A stretch of DNA of 64,000 nucleotides from CAYLNL01 sp964385175 (GTDB lineage: Bacteria > Bacteroidota > Bacteroidia > Flavobacteriales > Flavobacteriaceae). A model generated the notes under the pieces. That model was not told the origin of the DNA and made no database searches. It saw nothing but the letters and a program-made list of their open reading frames with translations. Shown piece after piece: positions 35,181 through 43,732 of the stretch; positions within the stretch are counted from its first letter, which is position 1, and each line of letters opens with the position of its first letter. Location of the stretch: contig CAYLNL010000005.1 in assembly GCA_964385175.1 (NCBI GenBank), forward strand, positions 1 to 64,000. Direction: 5' to 3'. The position numbers were made by a program, and so were the translations under genes.

Positions 35181-38100
35181 TTAATAGTGTTTTTTAATCA
35201 ATGCCTTAGTATATACACCGTCAAAAGCCAATTCAACTCCTTCCTCCACTCTATCTTCAAACGTTATGGCTATAGCGAGTGTTTCGTTTTTAATATAACC
35301 TTCATTTTGTAACGCCGCATCTTCCAGCAAATTATTTTTTTGAAGTGTAATGGTTATTTTATCGGTTACTTCCATGCCCAATTCTTTTCGCAGGTTCTGA
35401 ATGCGGTTTACCAACTCCCTGGCAATGCCTTCTCTTCGCAACTCAGGAGTAATAGTGGTATCTAACGCTACCGTTACCCCTTCTGAGGAAGCCACCACCC
35501 AGCCCTCTATATCTTGCGATGAAATTTCTACCTCATCTATACCCAGCGAAAAAATAGCCCCATTTACTTCCAGCGAAAACACCCGTTCCCGCTCCAGCCG
35601 GGCAATGTCGTGCCGGTTTAGCTGAACTATAGCATCAGAAACTCCCTTCATCTCCTTCCCAAAACGAGGCCCCAACACCTTATAATTAGGCTTCGCCCGC
35701 TTTACCACCAAATCTGAAGCGTCGTCTAACAACACAATTTCCTTAACATTCACCTCTGACTTTATCAAATCAGAAACCGCCAATATTTCGGTTTTCGCGC
35801 GCGCATCGAGCGCGGGAATGAGAATTTTTTGCAATGGCTGGCGCACTTTTATCATTTCTTTTTTACGGAGCGACAATGCTAAGGAAGAAATTAGTTGCGC
35901 TTTTTCCATTTTCCGCTCCAGCTTTTTATCCACAAAATTTTCCACATATTCCGGGAAATTGGCGAGATGGACACTTTCTACCATATCTTTCCCGGTAACA
36001 CTCGTTAAATCTCTATACAACGCATCAGCATAAAAAGGCGCTATCGGAGCGCTCAGTTTAGCCACTGTAACTAAGCACGTATAAAGCGTTTGGTAAGCAG
36101 AAACCTTATCGGCCCCATAATCGCCCTTCCAGAAACGCCTGCGGCTCAACCGAACATACCAGTTGCTCAGGTGGTCTTGCACAAAAGTAGCAATGGCTCG
36201 CGCCGCCTTCGTAGGCTCATAATCAGAGTAGGCCTCATCTGTTTTTTGGATGAGAGTATGTAATTCAGACAAAATCCACCGGTCTAATTCCGGGCGTTCT
36301 TCCAAAGGAAGCTCTGCCTCAGCATATCTAAACCCATCAATATTAGCATAGAGACTAAAAAAAGAATATGTATTGTAGAGCGTGCCAAAAAATTTACGCC
36401 GCACTTCGGCGATGCCTTCCGCATCAAATTTCAGGTTGTCCCAGGGGTCTGAATTGCTCATCAGGTACCATCGGGTAGCATCGGGTCCATATAAGTTAAG
36501 CATTTCAAACGGGTTCACCACATTGCCCAACCGCTTAGACATTTTCTGCCCATTCTTATCAAGTACCAACCCATTGGAAACTACATTTTTATAAGCCACC
36601 GAATCAAACACCAGCGTAGCGATGGCATGAAGCGTATAGAACCAGCCCCGGGTCTGGTCAACCCCTTCGGCGATAAAATCGGCGGGAAAGAAACCCTCTA
36701 AGCCCCGCCCGTTCCCTCCCCTTTGGAGAGGGAGACTCAGCTCGGCTTTAATTTTGCGAAGAACAGATTCCAAATCTCCTATAACTTCTTCATTAGTAAA
36801 ACGAATTACTTTATACCCTAAATCTTCTTCTAATAGTTTTGTTCGTAATCTCTCGGCCTCCTGGATTTCGGGTTTGTTGTGATAACCTCCATCAACTTCA
36901 ACAATGAGTTTTTTTGAGAGGCAAACAAAATCAACTTTAAATTCATCAATGATGTGTTCTCGCCGGAATTTATAATCTTCTAATTTTTTTCCTCGTAAAG
37001 CATTCCATAGTATTTTTTCAGCTTCGGTAGATTGTTTTTTCTTCTCCTCTTTCAATTTTTTCAATAAAGAATAGGAAGATTTTCGGGCTGTGTGATACCC
37101 CGGAATACTCTTTCCCTCTCGGGAGAGGTTGGAGGGAGCAGGGGCTTCAAACGGGTAGTGCCATTGGGCATAAGGCATAGCGCCGCTATCAAACCACACA
37201 TCAATCAAATCACTTTCCCGTTTCATGGGCTTACCAGAAGGCGAAACAAGAACAATAGCATCCACCACGTCTTTGTGCAGGTCTATAGTGCGGTAGTTTT
37301 CCTCGCTCATATCGTTCACCACAAAATCGGGGAAAATATCCTTTTCCATAAAACCAGCAGCCACCGCTTTCTCCATCTCCGCTTTTAGCTCATCTACCGA
37401 ACCGATGATGATTTCTTCTTTACCATCTTCGGTACGCCATACCGGGAGCGGGATGCCCCAAAAACGAGAACGGGACAGATTCCAATCGTTGGCATTTTGC
37501 AACCAGTTGCCAAAACGCCCTTCACCGGTAGCTTTCGGTTTCCAGTTGATGGTTTTGTTCAGTTCATACATGCGCGCCCGCACTTCCGTAATTTTGATGA
37601 ACCACGAATCCAACGGATAGTAGAGTACCGGCTTATCGGTTCGCCAGCAGTGGGGATAGCTGTGGGTGTATTTTTCTACCTTAAAGGCTTTGTTTTCTTC
37701 TTTTAGTTTTATGGCGATTTCTACATCTACCGACTTTTCGGGAGCGTTGCCTTCTTCATAATATTCATTTTTTACATATTTTCCTCCTATTTCGGGCAGT
37801 TCAGAGCGAAAACGCCCCTGCAAATCGACCAACGGAACAGGGTTGCCGTTTTCATCTAAGACCAACATGGGCGGTACCTCGGGTGTGGCTTCTTTAGCCG
37901 CCCGGGCGTCGTCTGCCCCAAAAGTGGGCGCTGTGTGCACAATGCCCGTACCTTCATCGGTTGTTACAAAATCCCCGGCAATAACCCTAAAGGCGTTTTC
38001 GGGGTTTTGGTAGGGAACGGCATAGGAGAGGAGTTGTTCGTAACGTATGCCTACCAAATCGCTTCCTTTAAAAGTGGACAGGATTGTATAGGGTATTTTT

Positions 38101-39038
38101 TTAGCCTCTTTGGTGAAATTGTCAAAATCTTCCTCGTTGCCAGATGAAACGTATTTTCCCGAAAACAGTTTTTCCACGAGATTTTCCGCCAAAATCACCC
38201 GCATGGGCTCAAACGTGTATTGATTGAAGGTTCGAATGAGCGTATATGATATTTTTGGCCCCACCGTAAGCGCTGTATTAGAGGGAAGCGTCCACGGCGT
38301 AGTAGTCCATGCCAGGAAATATAAATCGCCCCAGTTTTTGCCAGGGGAGAGGGTTTGCAAAAAATCCTTCCCTTTGGGAAGGGTTTGTATAGCGCTTATC
38401 TTAAACTGCGCCACTACAGTAGTATCCGTCACATCCCGGTAGCAACCGGGTTGGTTGAGCTCGTGAGAACTCAGACCCGTACCGGCTTTGGGCGAATAGG
38501 GTTGAATGGTGTAGCCTTTGTAGAGCAATCCTTTGTTATAAATTTCTTTGAGCAACCACCACACACTTTCCATATATTTAGGCTGGTAGGTTATGTAGGG
38601 ATGTTCCATGTTCACCCAATAACCTATTTTCTCGGTGAGGTCGTTCCACACATCTGTATAGCGCATTACTGCCCGTTTGCAGGCCTGGTTATATTCTGAG
38701 ACTGTTATTTTAACGCCGATGTCTTCTTTGGTAATGCCCAATTCTTTTTCTACGCTCAACTCTATGGGTAACCCATGCGTATCCCAGCCGGCTTTGCGCT
38801 GCACGCAATAGCCTTTCTGGGTTTTGTAGCGGCAAAAAAGGTCTTTTATGGTACGAGACATAACATGGTGAATGCCAGGAAGCCCATTTGCAGAAGGCGG
38901 GCCCTCATAAAAAACAAACGAAGGGTTTCCCTTTCGTATGGCGATGCTTTTTTCAAAAATACCCTGTTCTTTCCAGTAACTCAGGGTAGTTTGGGCTACC
39001 TGGGTGAGGTGGAGTTCTTTGTATTCGGCAAATTTCAT
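35181..39038 (-). CDS. ileS: Isoleucyl-tRNA synthetase with an inserted DUF559 nuclease domain
   Basis: Charges tRNA-Ile. The class I signature is seen as PPSANGLPGIHH near residue 47, the editing (CP1) domain follows, then WFDSGAMPYAQWHYPF, GVDQTRGWFYTLH and the KMSKR loop near residue 835. The length of 1285 residues exceeds the roughly 1130 of relatives because about 150 foreign residues sit between HYPFE and FFPADFIAEGV (about residues 631-780). The insert is a DUF559 domain bounded by inverted repeats. The reading frame is unbroken, so an active synthetase is expected. The start at 39038 (MKFAEYKEL) is preferred to an alternative ATG at 39068. Confidence 0.96.
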   Translation of the reverse strand: MKFAEYKELHLTQVAQTTLSYWKEQGIFEKSIAIRKGNPSFVFYEGPPSANGLPGIHHVMSRTIKDLFCRYKTQKGYCVQRKAGWDTHGLPIELSVEKELGITKEDIGVKITVSEYNQACKRAVMRYTDVWNDLTEKIGYWVNMEHPYITYQPKYMESVWWLLKEIYNKGLLYKGYTIQPYSPKAGTGLSSHELNQPGCYRDVTDTTVVAQFKISAIQTLPKGKDFLQTLSPGKNWGDLYFLAWTTTPWTLPSNTALTVGPKISYTLIRTFNQYTFEPMRVILAENLVEKLFSGKYVSSGNEEDFDNFTKEAKKIPYTILSTFKGSDLVGIRYEQLLSYAVPYQNPENAFRVIAGDFVTTDEGTGIVHTAPTFGADDARAAKEATPEVPPMLVLDENGNPVPLVDLQGRFRSELPEIGGKYVKNEYYEEGNAPEKSVDVEIAIKLKEENKAFKVEKYTHSYPHCWRTDKPVLYYPLDSWFIKITEVRARMYELNKTINWKPKATGEGRFGNWLQNANDWNLSRSRFWGIPLPVWRTEDGKEEIIIGSVDELKAEMEKAVAAGFMEKDIFPDFVVNDMSEENYRTIDLHKDVVDAIVLVSPSGKPMKRESDLIDVWFDSGAMPYAQWHYPFEAPAPSNLSREGKSIPGYHTARKSSYSLLKKLKEEKKKQSTEAEKILWNALRGKKLEDYKFRREHIIDEFKVDFVCLSKKLIVEVDGGYHNKPEIQEAERLRTKLLEEDLGYKVIRFTNEEVIGDLESVLRKIKAELSLPLQRGGNGRGLEGFFPADFIAEGVDQTRGWFYTLHAIATLVFDSVAYKNVVSNGLVLDKNGQKMSKRLGNVVNPFEMLNLYGPDATRWYLMSNSDPWDNLKFDAEGIAEVRRKFFGTLYNTYSFFSLYANIDGFRYAEAELPLEERPELDRWILSELHTLIQKTDEAYSDYEPTKAARAIATFVQDHLSNWYVRLSRRRFWKGDYGADKVSAYQTLYTCLVTVAKLSAPIAPFYADALYRDLTSVTGKDMVESVHLANFPEYVENFVDKKLERKMEKAQLISSLALSLRKKEMIKVRQPLQKILIPALDARAKTEILAVSDLIKSEVNVKEIVLLDDASDLVVKRAKPNYKVLGPRFGKEMKGVSDAIVQLNRHDIARLERERVFSLEVNGAIFSLGIDEVEISSQDIEGWVVASSEGVTVALDTTITPELRREGIARELVNRIQNLRKELGMEVTDKITITLQKNNLLEDAALQNEGYIKNETLAIAITFEDRVEEGVELAFDGVYTKALIKKHY
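36700..37147 (-). mobile_element. DUF559 nuclease-domain element inside ileS
   Basis: About 448 bp inserted in frame in ileS. The ends are imperfect inverted repeats. AAGCCCCGCCCGTTCCCTCC is at 36700-36719, continuing to GAGAGGGAGACTC. The inverse, read on the minus strand from 37147, is AAGCCCCTGCTCCCTCC, continuing to GAGAGGGAAAGAG. Each end also holds a CTCTC/GAGAG hairpin. The coded domain shows the Vsr/DUF559 fold: EKILWNALRG, YKFRREHIIDEFKVDFVC, LIVEVDGGYH and GYKVIRFTNEEV, with the catalytic D and ExD residues kept. DUF559 proteins with such flanks occur widely in Bacteroidota. A target-site duplication could not be defined. Confidence 0.8.
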
Positions 39039-39133
39039 ACTCAACAATAAATTGTTTCGGTTTTTCATATCCGTTAGGGTGTGCGAAAATAGGAATTTTC
39101 GGTTAATTGACGGTGCATTCGCTGCAAGATGGC

Positions 39134-39141
39134 TATTTTTG
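39134..39141 (+). promoter_or_regulatory. -7 promoter box of the aminotransferase gene
   Basis: TATTTTTG matches TAnnTTTG, 26 bp before the ATG at 39167. It lies inside a longer frame opening at 39107 and so argues against that start. Confidence 0.5.
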
Positions 39142-39166
39142 CAATCCTAAAGCGAGGGTAAATTAT

Positions 39167-40033
39167 ATGATAACGGTAAATGGCGAACTTATTCCCTGGG
39201 AGTCTTCTGTCCGTTTGTTTTATAACAGGGGTTTCCGCTACGGCGATGCCTTGTTTGAAACTATTAAAGCGGCATCTCCCGGCTTGTTGTTCTGGGAAGA
39301 CCATTATTTTAGGCTCATGGCTTCTATGCGGCTTTTGCGGATGGAAATTCCTTCTTTTTTTACGATGGAGTTTATAGAAAATGAGATTTTAAAAAACCTG
39401 GCTGCCAATGCCTTGCAAAATTCGCCTGCGCGTGTGCGCCTGAGCGTGTGGCGGGCGGGTGAGGGGTATTATTTGCCGGAAACCAACGAGATTTCATATT
39501 GTATAGAAACAACTCCTTTGGAGAATGTTTTCTACAGCCTGCCAGCAGTTCATTTTCATATAGAGTTGTTTAAGGAGCACTATACGCCTGTGGGCATGCT
39601 GGCGAACTTAAAAACAATTTCTAAACTGCCTCACGTGCTCGGGAGTGTGTATGCGCGCGAAAATGGCTATGATACCTGCCTATTGCTGAACCATGAAAAA
39701 AGAGTGGTGGAGGGGCTCACGGGAAATGTGTTTGTGGTGAAGGGAAAATCTGTAAAAACGCCTTCCCTGCAAGAGGGCTGCGTAAATGGCATATTGCGGA
39801 AACAGTTGTTAAAAATGCCTTCGGCTATACATGGCTATACGCTGGAAGAAAAGCCGGTAGAGCCTTTTGAAGTGCAACAGGCAGATGAAGTTTTTCTCAC
39901 TAATGTTATTGGCGGAATACGCCCGGTAACAATGTTCCGTAGAAAGGAATATGGGTTTGCGGCGGCAGAAACGTTTACCCGTGCACTGAACGATTCTTTA
40001 AAACAGTGGGTAACTTCTAAGAACACCGAATGA
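39167..40033 (+). CDS. Class IV aminotransferase
   Basis: A PLP enzyme of the fold-IV group that includes branched-chain aminotransferase and 4-amino-4-deoxychorismate lyase. The 288-residue protein opens ITVNGELIPWESSVRLFYNR and GFRYGDALFETIKA, typical of the group. The PLP lysine is probably in MLANLKTISKLPHVLGS, and the cofactor-phosphate side reads LLLNHEKRVVEGLTGNVFVV. Length and opening suit a PabC-like or generic member; substrate is unclear. The start at 39167 is supported by the upstream -7 box. It is divergent from ileS. Confidence 0.88.
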   Translation: MITVNGELIPWESSVRLFYNRGFRYGDALFETIKAASPGLLFWEDHYFRLMASMRLLRMEIPSFFTMEFIENEILKNLAANALQNSPARVRLSVWRAGEGYYLPETNEISYCIETTPLENVFYSLPAVHFHIELFKEHYTPVGMLANLKTISKLPHVLGSVYARENGYDTCLLLNHEKRVVEGLTGNVFVVKGKSVKTPSLQEGCVNGILRKQLLKMPSAIHGYTLEEKPVEPFEVQQADEVFLTNVIGGIRPVTMFRRKEYGFAAAETFTRALNDSLKQWVTSKNTE

Positions 40034-40156
40034 GGGCAAAACCCGGAAAGAAAACCTTAGTAAGGTTTTTGAGAGAAAACTCGCTTTCGCTTTTTGTGTA
40101 AAAATCGGGCACAGTTTTTACTTTTTAGGAATGGTGCGTCGTGTAAAAAAATATTT

Positions 40157-40657
40157 TTAGTTCACATAAGCGCCATCTCCCTGCTCTCCTAAAACTACGG
40201 TTATGTGCTCTTGCAGCGAGGTGGAGAGCGAAATACCTTTAAAGTCGGCTTTCACGGGGTATTTTTTATGGCTGCGGTCTACCAACACAGCGGTTTTAAA
40301 ATCTTTGAGAGGAGTTTCTAAAAAATGTTTCACCCCATACATCAGGATAGCTCCTGAGTTGAGCACATCGTCCACCAACACCAGGGCTTTCCCGGCATAC
40401 CTTTCTTTGGAAAGGGAAGTGCGCACCGGCGATAGCGGTTGTTTTTTATCTATCCACACCTGGCACAACTCAATTTTCAGGGGGCTTATGGTTTCCAAAA
40501 TATCTTGCAATCGTTGGGCGAAAATGAACCCATTTTGAGATATGCCCGCTACTACAAGGGTTTGTTCATTACGGTAGGTTTCATAGAGCTGGTAGGCAAT
40601 GCGCCTTATTTTATAATGAATCTGGACATGGGTTAAAATGGGGTGTGGATCATCCAT
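40157..40657 (-). CDS. PyrR-like phosphoribosyltransferase
   Basis: A 166-residue type I phosphoribosyltransferase. The PRPP motif is ALVLVDDVLNSGAILMYG near residue 106. The end, TAVLVDRSHKKYPVKADFKG with a following ISLSTSLQEHI, matches the PyrR/uracil phosphoribosyltransferase pattern (VLVDRGHRELP...ADF.G...PTS). PyrR proteins regulate pyrimidine operons by RNA binding in Firmicutes; whether this one binds RNA is unknown, and no pyr operon is adjacent, although carB and pyrG are in the window. The start at 40657 (MDDPHPIL) is chosen because a -7 box covers the earlier ATG at 40675. Confidence 0.82.
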   Translation of the reverse strand: MDDPHPILTHVQIHYKIRRIAYQLYETYRNEQTLVVAGISQNGFIFAQRLQDILETISPLKIELCQVWIDKKQPLSPVRTSLSKERYAGKALVLVDDVLNSGAILMYGVKHFLETPLKDFKTAVLVDRSHKKYPVKADFKGISLSTSLQEHITVVLGEQGDGAYVN

Positions 40658-40672
40658 TGTCTTATTTTTTTC

Positions 40673-40680
40673 CAAAGATA
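40673..40680 (-). promoter_or_regulatory. -7 promoter box of the PyrR-like gene
   Basis: TATCTTTG on the minus strand matches TAnnTTTG, 16 bp before the ATG at 40657 and overlapping the rejected ATG at 40675. Confidence 0.5.
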
Positions 40681-40770
40681 AAAAAATTAATGGCTATAAC
40701 CCATCAACCTAAAAGGTTGTTGCATGGTTTTTAAACAGAAAGTTGTATCTTGCAACGCTTATTAAAACCT

Positions 40771-41661
40771 ATGAAAAAAATTGTTCAACTGTTTTTGCTT
40801 TGCATTTTGTTGTGCATGGCAATTTCTTGTAAAAAAGATGATAATAATGTAGAGGTGGTGCCTCCCCGGGATATGGCGGAGGTGGCTGCGGAAAATGACA
40901 CTGAAATAGTGAGCTATCTACAAACTCATTTTTATAATTATGAAGATTTTGAGGCGCCTCCTGCCGGATTTGATTATGAAATTTTAATAGATACGCTCGC
41001 TGGCCCTAATGCAGGTAAAACGCCTCTTATAAACCAGGTTAGCTCTAAAGTAATTACCCTGAAAGATGCAGACGATAACCTGGTGGAGCATACGCTCTAT
41101 TACCTGGTGGTGCGGCAGGGGGATGGACAAAACCCCACAGTGGCAGATTCTACTTTTGTTCGGTATAAAGGAAATTTGTTAGATGGCAGCTCATTTGACA
41201 CGACTAATATTCCTGTATGGTTCGATCTGTTATCTGTGGTGAGGGGTTTTCGGGAATTTATGCCGGAACTAAGAACGGGGAATTATGTGGGAGATGATAA
41301 TGGGGTTCCGCTTTTTGACGAGTATGGTATAGGGTTGGTAATTATGCCTTCTGGTTTGGGATATTTTTCTAGTATCCAGCTATCTATCCCGGCGTATTCT
41401 CCTTTGTTGTTTCGGATAGATTTATTGTTGTATAATGATGCTGACCATGATAGGGATGGTATTTTATCTATTTTTGAGGATGTGGATGGAGATGGTAACC
41501 CGTTAAATGATAACACGGATAAAGATACTCTTCCGAATTGTTATGATGTGGATGATGATAATGACGGAACGCTTACCAAAAATGAGTATGATGAGAATGG
41601 GGATGGTATCCCGGATGATTCTGACGGGGATGGTACCCCCGATTATTTGGATCCTAAATAA
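40771..41661 (+). CDS. FKBP-like lipoprotein with calcium-binding Asp repeats
   Basis: A 296-residue lipoprotein from the ATG at 40771; the lipobox is MAISC (Cys20) followed by KKDDN. The middle resembles an FKBP-type peptidyl-prolyl isomerase: DSTFVRYKGNLLDGSSFDTT and the FREFMPELRTG segment, where the family has V.GF.E....G. The C-terminal 65 residues are Asp-rich repeats of the thrombospondin type 3 kind (DRDGILSIFEDVDGDGNPLN, DVDDDNDGTLTKNEYDENGD, ending DDSDGDGTPDYLDPK), which bind calcium. Probably an outer-membrane folding factor stabilised by Ca2+. A near -7 box (TATCTTGC) lies just upstream. Confidence 0.85.
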   Translation: MKKIVQLFLLCILLCMAISCKKDDNNVEVVPPRDMAEVAAENDTEIVSYLQTHFYNYEDFEAPPAGFDYEILIDTLAGPNAGKTPLINQVSSKVITLKDADDNLVEHTLYYLVVRQGDGQNPTVADSTFVRYKGNLLDGSSFDTTNIPVWFDLLSVVRGFREFMPELRTGNYVGDDNGVPLFDEYGIGLVIMPSGLGYFSSIQLSIPAYSPLLFRIDLLLYNDADHDRDGILSIFEDVDGDGNPLNDNTDKDTLPNCYDVDDDNDGTLTKNEYDENGDGIPDDSDGDGTPDYLDPK

Positions 41662-41678
41662 CGGGTAAAACCAACCTA

Positions 41679-42638
41679 TTATTTCTCTTTTCTTCTCATA
41701 ACCTTTTCTACGGCTCGTATAATGGCGGCGGCGTTTAACCCGTATTTTTCCATTAGTTCTTCAGGTGTGCCGCTTTCTCCGAAACTATCGTTTACAGCTA
41801 CCCACTCCTGGGGGGCGGGGTGGTGCTGCGCCAGCACCCGCGCTATGCTTTCGCCCATACCGCCATGGAAATTATGCTCTTCTGCTGTAACTACGCAGCC
41901 GGTTTTACGCACCGACCGCAAAACCGCCTCTTCATCCATAGGTTTTATAGTATGGAGGTCAAGCACCTCCGCCGATATTCCGTTGATTCCCAGCGTTGTA
42001 GCGGCTTCGAGGGCTTGCCAAACCAAATGCCCCGTGGCGATAAGGGTTACATCTGTTCCTTCGGATAGCAGGATGGCTTTCCCTACCTGGAAAGATTGGT
42101 TGGCGGGGGTAAAATTTGGTACGGCGGGTCGCCCGAAACGCAGGTAAACGGGTCCGTGGTGGTCGGCTATGGCTATGGTAGCTGCCCTGGTTTGGTTGTA
42201 ATCGCAAGGGTTTATAACTACCATGCCGGGTAACATCTTCATTAAACCAATATCTTCTATCATTTGATGGGTAGCGCCATCTTCACCCAGGGTTAAACCA
42301 GCGTGAGAGGCGCAAATTTTTACATTTTTTTCGGAATAGGCCACGGATTGACGAATTTGGTCATAAACCCTGCCGGTAGAGAAATTGGCGAAGGTGCCGG
42401 TATAGGGAATATATCCACCAATAGTTAAACCCGCAGCAAGCCCTATCATGTTGGCTTCTGCCACGCCGGTTTGGAAAAAGCGGTTTGGATTTTCTTTGCG
42501 AAAAGTTTCCATTTTCAGCGAGCCGGTTAAATCGGCGCAAAGCGCCACTACGCGGGGGTTGGTTCTTCCCAATTCGGTTAATCCATCGCCAAAGCCACTA
42601 CGGGTATCTTTATTGCCTGTGTTGGTATATCTGTTCAT
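41679..42638 (-). CDS. Transketolase, C-terminal subunit
   Basis: Pyrimidine-binding and C-terminal domains of a split transketolase (319 residues). It has RSGFGDGLTELGRTNPRVVA, then FFQTGVAEANMIGLAAGLTI (with the catalytic Glu that activates thiamine diphosphate), SHAGLTLGEDGATHQMIEDI and the C-terminal GCVVTAEEHNFHGGMGESIA. It works with the N-terminal subunit encoded 46 bp upstream to transfer two-carbon units between sugar phosphates in the pentose phosphate pathway. Its 3' end faces the FKBP lipoprotein gene with 17 bp between stops. Confidence 0.95.
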   Translation of the reverse strand: MNRYTNTGNKDTRSGFGDGLTELGRTNPRVVALCADLTGSLKMETFRKENPNRFFQTGVAEANMIGLAAGLTIGGYIPYTGTFANFSTGRVYDQIRQSVAYSEKNVKICASHAGLTLGEDGATHQMIEDIGLMKMLPGMVVINPCDYNQTRAATIAIADHHGPVYLRFGRPAVPNFTPANQSFQVGKAILLSEGTDVTLIATGHLVWQALEAATTLGINGISAEVLDLHTIKPMDEEAVLRSVRKTGCVVTAEEHNFHGGMGESIARVLAQHHPAPQEWVAVNDSFGESGTPEELMEKYGLNAAAIIRAVEKVMRRKEK

Positions 42639-42684
42639 GTGGGTTATTGAATTACATATGGAAATATAGGCTTACAAATGAGAG

Positions 42685-43530
42685 CTAATAATCGCCGAGG
42701 GTTTCAGGGTTTTGCGCCAGCGCATTAGCCAACTGCTCATCATTGGGCGCTTTGCCATGCCAGGCATGGGTGTGCATCATAAAATCTACACCATTGCCCA
42801 TCTCGGTATGCAGCAATACACATACGGGCTTGCCCTTGCCTGTGTGCGTGAGCGCCTGTTGCATGCCTGCGCGGATGGCAAGGAGGTTGTTTCCTTCTGA
42901 GATAGAGTGTACATGCCAACCAAAGGCTTCAAATTTTGCCTGCACATTGCCCAAGGGTAAGACCTCATCGGTAGTTCCGTCTATCTGTTTCCCGTTGTAG
43001 TCAACCGTAGCAATGTAGTTATCTACCCCCTTGGCGGCAGCGAACATAGCGGCTTCCCATATTTGCCCTTCCTGTAGCTCTCCGTCTCCGTGAAGGCTAT
43101 ATACCAGGCGGGTATCACCATTTAGTTTCTTGGCAAGGGCGGCTCCAATAGCAACAGACATGCCTTGGCCAAGTGATCCGGAAGCGATGCGAATGCCAGG
43201 CAACCCATCGTGCGTAGCGGGATGTCCTTGCAAACGAGAGTTGAGTTTGCGAAAGGTGGATAGCTCGGATACCGGAAAATATCCTTTGCGCGCTAAGATA
43301 CTGTAGTAAACGGGGGAAATATGCCCATTGGAGAGGAAAAAAATGTCTTCTTCTCTACCGTCTTTGTCAAAACCTGGTTTTAGGTTCATAATCTCATAAA
43401 ACAAAACGGTAAAAAACTCGGTACAACCCAACGAGCCTCCGGGATGCCCCGATTGTACGGCATGAACCATACGCACAATATCGCGCCGGGTTTGGGTTAC
43501 TATTGCTTCTAATTCTTGTAATGTTGCCAT
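42685..43530 (-). CDS. Transketolase, N-terminal subunit
   Basis: Thiamine-diphosphate-binding part of the split transketolase (281 residues). Marks are MVHAVQSGHPGGSLGCTEFF, FLSNGHISPVYYSILARKGY, GSLGQGMSVAIGAALAKKL and the ThDP motif GDGELQEGQIWEAAMFAA, followed by DYNGKQIDG. It is the first gene of the two-gene operon. Split transketolases are found in many Bacteroidota and archaea, often beside a single-chain enzyme elsewhere in the genome. Confidence 0.95.
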   Translation of the reverse strand: MATLQELEAIVTQTRRDIVRMVHAVQSGHPGGSLGCTEFFTVLFYEIMNLKPGFDKDGREEDIFFLSNGHISPVYYSILARKGYFPVSELSTFRKLNSRLQGHPATHDGLPGIRIASGSLGQGMSVAIGAALAKKLNGDTRLVYSLHGDGELQEGQIWEAAMFAAAKGVDNYIATVDYNGKQIDGTTDEVLPLGNVQAKFEAFGWHVHSISEGNNLLAIRAGMQQALTHTGKGKPVCVLLHTEMGNGVDFMMHTHAWHGKAPNDEQLANALAQNPETLGDY

Positions 43531-43549
43531 ATAGTACTAAAATTAGGCT

Positions 43550-43557
43550 CAAAAGTA
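43550..43557 (-). promoter_or_regulatory. -7 promoter box of the transketolase operon
   Basis: TACTTTTG on the minus strand matches TAnnTTTG, 20 bp before the ATG at 43530. Confidence 0.5.
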
Positions 43558-43686
43558 CAGCATTCAATAGTGTTTTACCAAGTGAAGAGCATTCATTTTT
43601 ACACAACCAATGTTAGTAATGGGGGTGGGGTTATAGTATATGTGTAATTTGTAGAGGATAATTTGTTATTTGAACTATATAGATTG

Positions 43687-43694
43687 TATTTTTG
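43687..43694 (+). promoter_or_regulatory. -7 promoter box of lspA
   Basis: TATTTTTG matches TAnnTTTG, with TTG at 43663-43665 as a possible -33 element (21-bp spacer). It lies inside a longer lspA frame and so supports the ATG at 43733. Confidence 0.5.
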
Positions 43695-43732
43695 TCGCGG
43701 GTAATAGGTTACATTTAATTTATATATGCCTG

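Noticed and set aside
36700..37147. An intein in ileS
   Set aside because: No splicing-junction residues (Cys/Ser at the start, His-Asn at the end) are seen and the insert is a DUF559 nuclease bordered by DNA inverted repeats.
37092..37620. Plus-strand open frames opposite ileS as genes
   Set aside because: They are shadow frames of the strongly supported ileS coding strand, with no promoter or family match.
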